From assembly GCA_965205595.1 (NCBI GenBank), contig CBDBHI010000071.1:89826-153825 (forward strand): a stretch of 64,000 bases of DNA, given 5' to 3'. Below the pieces are notes generated by a model. It saw only the letters and a program-made list of their open reading frames with translations. It ran no database searches and was not told the DNA's origin. Positions 58,118 through 64,000 of the stretch are shown here, piece after piece (position 1 is the first letter of the stretch; every line of letters starts with the position of its first letter). Made by a program: the position numbers and the translations under genes. This DNA is from CATQHP01 sp965205595 (lineage in GTDB: Bacteria; Acidobacteriota; Terriglobia; Bryobacterales; UBA6623).

Positions 58118-59370
58118 TAGCGCGTGCGCCAGCAGATCGCGAGGTCTTTGCAGACGCGTTGCAGTTCGTTGCGCTGAGCGTCGAGTTGCTCGGCAAACTC
58201 GGTGTCGGAACAAGTGTCCGCTCGCGCTTGGAGCTTCTTGAGCGAGCGATCCGCGCGCAGGCCGCGCTGCTCGGCGGGCAGGCTGAGCAGCTTTTCCCAC
58301 GGCGTGCTCCACTCGGCGTACACCTTGCGCAACTTGCCGCGGCGGTCTCGGCGCTCGCTGGCGAAAGCGCATGGGCGATGAAAATTCAAGTACGGGTTGA
58401 GCCACTGGCGGTAGAAGGTGTCGATCGCCTGCGTCGCTTCCGAGGGCAAAAACTGGTAGCCCATCCACTTGCGCACCACCGCGCCGTTCTTGGTTTCGAC
58501 CAAGGCATTGTCGTTCGAACGGCGCGCGCGAGACTTCGTAAATTCAATTCGCAACTTCTCGAGCAGTTTAGCGGTTTGATGGTTGACGAATTCGCTGCCA
58601 TTGTCGGAGTGAAAGCCGCGAACGATAAATGGAAATTGTTCCAAAAGGCCTTCCAGCAAGGGAATGAGGTGATTTTCGTTGATGCGTTGGACGCAGCCGA
58701 CGGCCTGCCACTGCGTCACTTCGTCGACCACATTGATGCTGTAGGCGCCTTTTTCGCCTTCCTGTTCGGGCGAGTGCACGGTGTCGATGCGCAGGTAGCC
58801 CGGACGTCCTCGCGGCTCGGGTTGGCGGCGTTCGCCGATCGCAACGGGCGTGGGACGGGTCTTGTCGAGATGCAAACTGTGACGTTGGTAGACGGCTCTT
58901 TTTCGCAAGTTGTACAGCTGGCCCACGGACAATTCGGCCAGGCGTCGAAACTCTTTGCGGCCGTAGATCTGGAACTCGCGTTGGAGAATGCGGCGGGTGG
59001 CCGGCCCCGAGAGGCGCTGATGAACTCGATCGACGTGCGCCAGTAAGACGCTGTCGGCGCGTGTGTACTTGCTGGGAAAACGGCGCCGCCGATAGGCCCT
59101 CGGACGGACGCAACGCGTGTGCAAGAACTGTCCGATCAGGCGGGTGAGTTGCGCGCGGCTTAAGCCCGTGAGCTTAGCGAGATAACGCCGCAGGAGACCC
59201 TTGACGGAGCGCTTCTGGTCGGCATAGTGATGCCGCTTCAAGACGCTTTCGACGAGCGCATATTTGTCGCTTCGATTGCCGCCCTCGAAGGCGACGGATT
59301 GGCACCCGTCGAGAAAACACTCGATCTGCTCCAGACTCAGCGATTCGGCTTGCTGCACGGCGACTCCCAT
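58117..59370 (-). CDS. Integrase-core (DDE/rve) transposase
   Basis: 417 residues. N-terminal DNA-binding half (LRRYLAKLTGLSRAQLTRLI, VGQLYNLRKRAVYQR) followed by an rve core: RPGYLRIDTVHSPEQ (D), FIVRGFHSDNGSEFVNHQTA (D), RRSNDNALVETKNGAVVRKW (E). The core is closest in style to IS3/IS481-type integrases, but the order and N-terminus are those of a less described group often annotated simply as integrase. Complete. Confidence 0.82.
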   Translation of the reverse strand: MGVAVQQAESLSLEQIECFLDGCQSVAFEGGNRSDKYALVESVLKRHHYADQKRSVKGLLRRYLAKLTGLSRAQLTRLIGQFLHTRCVRPRAYRRRRFPSKYTRADSVLLAHVDRVHQRLSGPATRRILQREFQIYGRKEFRRLAELSVGQLYNLRKRAVYQRHSLHLDKTRPTPVAIGERRQPEPRGRPGYLRIDTVHSPEQEGEKGAYSINVVDEVTQWQAVGCVQRINENHLIPLLEGLLEQFPFIVRGFHSDNGSEFVNHQTAKLLEKLRIEFTKSRARRSNDNALVETKNGAVVRKWMGYQFLPSEATQAIDTFYRQWLNPYLNFHRPCAFASERRDRRGKLRKVYAEWSTPWEKLLSLPAEQRGLRADRSLKKLQARADTCSDTEFAEQLDAQRNELQRVCKDLAICWRTR

Positions 59371-59553
59371 CGCCCGCAGCTGCTCTGTTCCTGACCACCC
59401 AACGGATCCCCGTCAGGCTCATCTTGTATTGGAATCGCCCTCCCCTTCAGGCTCATCTTGTATTGGACAAGACGCCGTTGACTCTCAGGTTACTATAGGG
59501 TCTACACTAAGGACGTTACTGATATCGGTCGTCAGCTCAGATGAGTTTTCGCG

Positions 59554-59934
59554 ATGAGTGGACCCTCAATAGACAAACAGAGTATCCGTCGCCGAGTCGC
59601 GGCGCTTACGGGCACCACGATGCTGGCCGTACTGCTTGTGGTCCCGTGCGCGGCCATGTTCGCGGCCGTCGAATCGGACGCTCACGCTTGTTGTGATCAC
59701 CACGACGGGCACTCAAGCTTGCCGTCATCGCAGGATTGCGAGCGGCTTTGCGCTGCCGCGGCGTCAACTCTTCCGCCGCAACCAGTGGCCCCCGAGGCCG
59801 GCGTTGGTGTCGTAACCGGCGTTGACCAGCCCCTAGCGGCCATCGCGCCCACGTCGCTGAGACTGACCGCAATGCAGCTGGCCGCGCCCGATCCGCCGCC
59901 TCTGTTCGTGCTTCATTGCGCGTTCTTGATCTAA
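59554..59934 (+). CDS. Small Cys/His-rich exported protein preceding metal efflux genes
   Basis: 126 residues, not recognised as a named family. A membrane segment or signal (TTMLAVLLVVPCAAMFAAV) is followed by a likely metal-binding cluster HACCDHHDGHSS and CERLCAAAA. The Pro/Ala-rich rest ends PPPLFVLHCAFLI. Small proteins with this arrangement and a similar LHC end commonly stand just before CusCBA/CzcCBA genes; a periplasmic metal-binding or sensing role is inferred from the ligands and position. Confidence 0.6.
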   Translation: MSGPSIDKQSIRRRVAALTGTTMLAVLLVVPCAAMFAAVESDAHACCDHHDGHSSLPSSQDCERLCAAAASTLPPQPVAPEAGVGVVTGVDQPLAAIAPTSLRLTAMQLAAPDPPPLFVLHCAFLI

Positions 59935-60060
59935 ATCCTCCACAAAAAAGCCACTACTTGGTCCTGTAACCGTCAGCAGGCGTATCAACACGCTACGCCG
60001 CTGCGCTGCCGTTGCCGCACCAATCTACTCTGTGTGTGGAAATTCTCGGAGGAATCACGT

Positions 60061-61359
60061 GTGAGGGTCACAATTGCTCTCGGTCTGGTATTGACCGTGT
60101 CGGTGTACGGGGAACCGTACTCGACGAATGAAGACGAACAGCTTGCCCGTTATATAGCCGAAGCTCTGGAACGCAACCCTAGCGTCCACGAGACTTTCGC
60201 GCGATATCGCGCGGCGCTGCAGCGGCTGCCGCAAGTCGCGGCGTTGCCCGATCCAATCCTCGGGTTGACGCAGTTTGCGCGAACGCCCGAGACACGTGTT
60301 GGTCCACAAACGACGATGCTTAGCATCTCGCAGCGCTTTCCTTGGTTCGGCAAGCTTAGCGACCGCGAGAAGGTCGCCGCTAAGGAGGCTGCCGTCGTCG
60401 CCCAGAGCCACGAGGCCGCGAAGGCCGAGGTCGTGCGGCGAGTCAAGCTGGCTTACTACGATCTCGCCTACGTGGACCGCGCGATCCGCATCACGGCGGA
60501 AGATCGCGACCTGCTAGACCATTTCGAAACTCTGGCGCAGGCCCGCTACGCCCAGGGAGTGGGATCGCAGCAAGCGGCAGTCAAGCTACAGGCCGAAATC
60601 ACCCGCGATCTCAATCGGCTGGAACTGCTTCGCCGTCAACGCAACGACGCTGAGGCAATATTGAATAAGTTGCGAAACCGCCCCGCCGAAGATCCGCTCG
60701 GAAAGGTCGAGCTGCCGACCGCACCCGAGGTCACAGTTGACCTCGAGTCGCTCTACAGAACGGCCGAAAAATACCGGCCGGAAATCTCCGCCGTTTTCGA
60801 GCAGATCGAAGGCGACGAAAAACGCATTCACCTCGCCCGCAAAGAGTACATGCCCGACGTGACCGTTGGTGCCGGTTTTACGAACGTTATTGGGCGCCGG
60901 GATCCAGCGGGACGCGCCGCGCGGCCTGACCAAAACGGCAAGAACATTTTCAGTTTGTCGGTCGGAGTGAACCTGCCAATCTTTCGGCGCAAGTATGACG
61001 CCGGCGTGCTTGAAGCGACGGAGCGCTTAATCGCCTCGAAGCAACACTATCTGGCGGCGCTCAACGACGCCGAACTATCCGTCCGCACAGTCGGCTTTCG
61101 GCTTGAGAGTATTCGCCGACAGATCAATCTTTTTGACGGCGCATTGCTGCCGCAGGCGGAGCAGGCACTGCGTTCGACTGAAGCGGCGTATGCAAGTACA
61201 ACGGTTGGCGTTCTCGATCTGCTCGATAGCGAGCGAATGTTGCTGGAGGTGCGCTTGGGTTTGGCTCAACTCCACAGTGACTTTATGAAATCGCTCGCCG
61301 AAATGGAGCGCGCGATTGGAACGGCGTTTCCAGCCACATCTCTGGAGCTACAGCCATGA
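60061..61359 (+). CDS. TolC-family outer-membrane efflux protein (CusC/CzcC-like)
   Basis: 432 residues. GTG start at 60061 chosen because GGAGGA lies 7 bases upstream; a GTG at 60034 lacks that. Signal peptide (VTIALGLVLTVSVYG). Two OEP repeats: ALERNPSVHETFARYRAALQ, LPDPILGLTQFARTPETRVG, SISQRFPWFGKLSDREKVAA, then ALRSTEAAYASTTVGVLDLL and ERMLLEVRLGLAQLHSDFMK. It forms the outer-membrane channel of a tripartite pump with the next two genes; its stop overlaps the adaptor start by 4 bases. Confidence 0.88.
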   Translation: MRVTIALGLVLTVSVYGEPYSTNEDEQLARYIAEALERNPSVHETFARYRAALQRLPQVAALPDPILGLTQFARTPETRVGPQTTMLSISQRFPWFGKLSDREKVAAKEAAVVAQSHEAAKAEVVRRVKLAYYDLAYVDRAIRITAEDRDLLDHFETLAQARYAQGVGSQQAAVKLQAEITRDLNRLELLRRQRNDAEAILNKLRNRPAEDPLGKVELPTAPEVTVDLESLYRTAEKYRPEISAVFEQIEGDEKRIHLARKEYMPDVTVGAGFTNVIGRRDPAGRAARPDQNGKNIFSLSVGVNLPIFRRKYDAGVLEATERLIASKQHYLAALNDAELSVRTVGFRLESIRRQINLFDGALLPQAEQALRSTEAAYASTTVGVLDLLDSERMLLEVRLGLAQLHSDFMKSLAEMERAIGTAFPATSLELQP

Positions 61360-62834
61360 CCAATCAGTCAAAGATTGTCGCCGCGGTTGCCGTGGCATTC
61401 GTCGTCGGGCTTGCCGCCCCCAGCGTCGTCATTTGGAACCCCCTCGATTGGGCCTGGGCTGACAACGTAGTCGGCCGCAAACGGGTTGAGGCCGATCACG
61501 CCCACGACGAACACGAACGTTGGACCTGCGCAATGCACCCGACCGTCATCCTCGATGAGCCGGGCAACTGCCCGATCTGCGGCATGAGGCTGACAAAAGT
61601 CGCGAGCGCCGCGCCTCCCGCGGCTGCTAGTGCTGAGCGCAAAATCCTCTATTGGCGCGCTCCGATGGACCCCAATTTTCGGTCCAATGAGCCCGGCAAA
61701 TCGCCTATGGGTATGGACTTGATCCCCGTCTACGAGGACGCGCAGCCGCTCTCACCCGGCACCGTCAGGGTGGACCCCAACTTCCTGCAGAACTTCGCCG
61801 TGCGCACGGCGGTCGCCGAACAGGGCAGCATTCCGATTGAGATCCGAACGATCGGCACCCTGCGCCATAACGAAGAATCCGTCGTCTCGGTCAACACCAA
61901 GTTCGACGGCTATATCGAGAAGGCGTACCGCAACAACATTGGAGAAACCGTCACCAAGGGCGGGCCGCTGTTTGATGTTTACAGCCCGCAACTCGTCACC
62001 ACCCAGCAAGAATACTTGGCGGCCCTCGACTATTTGCAAAAGTTGTCGGACGGGGCGTACCCGGAAGCAGTCACGCGGGCGCAAGCCCTGGTCGACGCTG
62101 GCCGCGAACGCCTGCGCTACTGGGATGTCAGCGGTGAAGAGATCGCGCGTCTCGACAAGACTCGTGAAGTCACCCGCACTGTCACGGTTTACGCGCCTTC
62201 CGGCGGTTTCATCGTCGGCAAGATGGGCGACTCGCTGGAAGGGATGCGATTGATGCCCGGCATGACCGTGTTGAAGATCGCGGATCATTCGCGTCTTTGG
62301 GCGGAGATCGAGCTTTATGAAGACGACATTCGGCACGTTCGCAAGGGGACTTACGTAACCATCGAGGCGCGCTCCTTCCCGGGGCGCAAGTGGGGCGGTC
62401 GCGTCGTTCTGTTCGATACGGCGCTCGACCCGCGCACGCGGACGCTCAAAGCTTTCGCCGAGATCAAGAACAACGATTTGCGGCTACGGCCGGAGATGTT
62501 TATCGATGTCGTCATCCGCGCGGGCGGAGTCGCGAATGCGGTGACCGTGCCGCAACAGGCGGTGATCCACAGCGGCGAGCGCTCGATCGTGATCGTCGAG
62601 TTGCGGGCGGGAGTATTTGAACCGCGCGAGGTCCGACTCGGGATGAGCGCGGGCGAACGTCAGGAAATTGTCGAGGGCGTTGAAGCAGGCGAGCGGATCG
62701 TCACCTCTTCGCAGTTCTTAATCGACTCCGAAAGCAACTTGCGAGCAGCAATCAGCCAATTGCTAGGCGACTCTGAGCGGCCAACCCTCGCGGAATCCGA
62801 GGAAAGCGAAACCAATGCTCACGCAAATCATTGA
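61356..62834 (+). CDS. RND efflux periplasmic adaptor with two heavy-metal-binding segments (CusB-like)
   Basis: 492 residues. Membrane or signal segment (AAVAVAFVVGLAAPSVVIWN), then two short metal-binding segments of the HMBD/YHS-like kind: WTCAMHPTVILDEPGNCPIC-GMRL, and YWRAPMDPNFRSNEPGKSPM-GMDLIPVYED, typical of copper/silver adaptors. The barrel-lipoyl-hairpin core follows (TKFDGYIEKAYRNNIGETV, YAPSGGFIVGKMGDSLEGMR, LWAEIELYEDDIRHVRKGTY, VTVPQQAVIHSGERSIVIVE). Tail ESETNAHANH is His-containing. Overlaps cusA by 20 bases. Confidence 0.9.
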   Translation: MTNQSKIVAAVAVAFVVGLAAPSVVIWNPLDWAWADNVVGRKRVEADHAHDEHERWTCAMHPTVILDEPGNCPICGMRLTKVASAAPPAAASAERKILYWRAPMDPNFRSNEPGKSPMGMDLIPVYEDAQPLSPGTVRVDPNFLQNFAVRTAVAEQGSIPIEIRTIGTLRHNEESVVSVNTKFDGYIEKAYRNNIGETVTKGGPLFDVYSPQLVTTQQEYLAALDYLQKLSDGAYPEAVTRAQALVDAGRERLRYWDVSGEEIARLDKTREVTRTVTVYAPSGGFIVGKMGDSLEGMRLMPGMTVLKIADHSRLWAEIELYEDDIRHVRKGTYVTIEARSFPGRKWGGRVVLFDTALDPRTRTLKAFAEIKNNDLRLRPEMFIDVVIRAGGVANAVTVPQQAVIHSGERSIVIVELRAGVFEPREVRLGMSAGERQEIVEGVEAGERIVTSSQFLIDSESNLRAAISQLLGDSERPTLAESEESETNAHANH

Positions 62835-64000
62835 GTGGTCGGTTCGCAATCGATTCCTAGTCATCGTCGCGACGGTGGTGGTGGTCGCGGGAGGACTTTA
62901 CTCGGTCGCGAACATTCCGTTGGACGCCATTCCCGACCTCTCCGACGTGCAAGTGATCGTCTACACGGAATACCCCGGACAGGCGCCGCGCCTTGTCGAG
63001 GATCAGATCACATACCCGTTGACGACGCAAATGCTGTCGGTGCCCTACGCCAAGGTGGTGCGCGGGTACTCGTTCTTCGGCTTCTCGCTCGTCTATCTGA
63101 TTTTTGAAGACGGCACCGACCTTTACTGGGCACGCAGCCGTGTGCTCGAGTCGTTAAATTTCGCAGCCGGCCGCTTGCCGTCGGGAGTTACGCCCAGGCT
63201 CGGGCCCGACGCGAGCGGAGTCGGTTGGGCCTTTATGTACGCGCTCAAATCCGACCGCCACGACTTGAGTGAGCTGCGCTCGATTCAAGACTGGTTTCTG
63301 AAATATGAACTAACGGCGGTCGGCGGAGTCGCCGAGGTTGCGAGCATTGGTGGTTTTGTCAAGCAATATCAAATCACTGTCGACCCCAACAAACTTAGCG
63401 CCTATGATCTGTCGATTTCAAAGATCCGCCAGGCCGTTCAAATGAGCAACAGCGATGTGGGCGGACGATTGTTGGAAGTCGCCGAGAAGGAGTTCATGAT
63501 TCGCGGGCTCGGGTACTTCGAGTCGCTCGATGATATTCGTCAGACGGTGCTTGGCGTTGATGCGCGCGGCACGCCGATTCTGCTGCGAGACGTCGCCCGC
63601 GTCGGCATCGGGCCGGAGATTCGTCGCGGCTTGGCCGACTGGAACGGCGAGGGTGAAACCGTCGGGGGCATCATCGTGGTGCGCTCGGGCGCGGACACGG
63701 TGCGGGTCATCAAAGACGTCAAGGCGCGTCTTGAAGAAGTGCAAGCCGGTCTGCCCAAGGGCGTCGAAATTGAGGTCGCCTACGACCGCTCGATGTTGAT
63801 CGAGCGATCAGTACGGAGTCTGAAGGACGCGCTGTCGCAGCAGTTCCTCATCGTGGCGCTGGTCTGCATTCTCTTTCTGGCACATTTCCGAAGCGGGCTG
63901 GTCGCAATTATGACCCTGCCGGTAGGAATCCTGATGGCGTTTATCGTGATGAACCTACAGGGCCTCAGCCTCAACATCATGTCGCTGGGCGGTATCGCGG
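62815..64000 (+). CDS. Heavy-metal RND efflux pump, CusA/CzcA-like (partial, runs off the window)
   Basis: First 395 codons of an approximately 1040-residue pump. First membrane helix (IEWSVRNRFLVIVATVVVVA), then ANIPLDAIPDLSDVQVIVYT, EDQITYPLTTQMLSVPYAKV, the periplasmic porter part, and helices from about 340 (QFLIVALVCILFLAHFRSGL, LPVGILMAFIVMNLQGLSLN, IMSLGGIA). These are CusA/CzcA hallmarks; the metal (copper/silver versus cobalt/zinc/cadmium) is suggested as copper/silver by the adaptor's metal-binding segments. The inner-membrane motor of the CusCBA complex. Confidence 0.92.
   Translation, partial: MLTQIIEWSVRNRFLVIVATVVVVAGGLYSVANIPLDAIPDLSDVQVIVYTEYPGQAPRLVEDQITYPLTTQMLSVPYAKVVRGYSFFGFSLVYLIFEDGTDLYWARSRVLESLNFAAGRLPSGVTPRLGPDASGVGWAFMYALKSDRHDLSELRSIQDWFLKYELTAVGGVAEVASIGGFVKQYQITVDPNKLSAYDLSISKIRQAVQMSNSDVGGRLLEVAEKEFMIRGLGYFESLDDIRQTVLGVDARGTPILLRDVARVGIGPEIRRGLADWNGEGETVGGIIVVRSGADTVRVIKDVKARLEEVQAGLPKGVEIEVAYDRSMLIERSVRSLKDALSQQFLIVALVCILFLAHFRSGLVAIMTLPVGILMAFIVMNLQGLSLNIMSLGGIA

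Larger units (their letters stand above)
57868..59472 (-). mobile_element. Insertion sequence with integrase-core (rve) transposase
   Basis: About 1.6 kb. Inverted ends share TCCAAT followed by AAGATGAGCCTGAAG: left 57873-57896, right complement 59445-59467. A second direct copy of the right-end unit lies at 59412-59433, so the right end has two repeats, as in IS21- or IS481-like elements. No target duplication was found, so the outer limits are approximate. Family not assigned. It separates the BMC locus from the metal-efflux operon. Confidence 0.75.

Noticed and set aside
57916..59046. Long plus-strand open frame (376 codons) opposite the rve transposase
   Set aside because: It is antisense to a clear transposase with DDE motifs and has no recognisable domain; a GC-rich shadow frame.

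Overview
The window reads as a chromosomal segment of an Acidobacteriota-like bacterium (Solibacter/Bryobacter type is my best guess). Signs are an acidobacterial-style TonB-dependent outer-membrane receptor, a TIGR02999-type ECF sigma factor, an M56 peptidase with a GWxTD tail paired with a BlaI repressor, many beta-propeller and DUF1080 proteins, a UbiD decarboxylase and a HpnI-like lipid glycosyltransferase. Base composition is evenly GC-rich. No rRNA, tRNA or CRISPR array was seen.

Layout. 1-12 kb is a heavily damaged zone. An NHL-type propeller gene carries an amber codon. An adjacent pair (TPR-sensor histidine kinase and HTTM membrane protein) is split by two different IS21-family elements. 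A metallophosphatase is split by an IS630 element and also frameshifted by a 17-bp tandem duplication. 12-17 kb holds ubiD, a membrane-fusion-like protein, a LolD/MacB-type ATPase and a HpnI-like glycosyltransferase. A second IS630 copy cuts the S1 domain off RNase R (18-20 kb). 20-24 kb has a DUF1080 lipoprotein, an ECF sigma gene with an ochre codon, a FAH-family hydrolase and a Roc-remnant/TIR protein that begins in a dispersed palindromic repeat. 24.9-29.2 kb is an arylsulfotransferase-like lipoprotein followed by a TonB-dependent receptor. 29.3-31.4 kb is a methyltransferase / FAD oxidoreductase / Spx-ArsC-like operon. 32-38.7 kb has an AP-superfamily phosphatase, the M56/BlaI pair with a palindromic operator, the third IS630 copy and an alpha/beta hydrolase. 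38.8-52.6 kb is mostly housekeeping and envelope genes. 52.8-57.8 kb is a small bacterial microcompartment (BMC) locus. 57.9-59.5 kb is another IS. 59.5-64 kb is a CusCBA-type metal efflux operon that runs off the end.

Most striking observations. (1) The Spx/ArsC-like gene has UGA exactly where the first cysteine of the CxxC motif belongs, followed by a stem-loop with the geometry of a bacterial SECIS element, so it is a candidate UxxC selenoprotein. (2) The BMC locus has one shell hexamer, three different pentamer proteins and a class II aldolase with a C-terminal encapsulation-like helix, but no aldehyde dehydrogenase or phosphotransacylase. (3) All three IS630 copies lie in the same orientation in CTAG sites at the 3' ends of minus-strand genes; one insertion recreates the stop codon it hit. 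(4) Excising the first IS21 element and one 6-bp target duplication restores the HTTM frame exactly.
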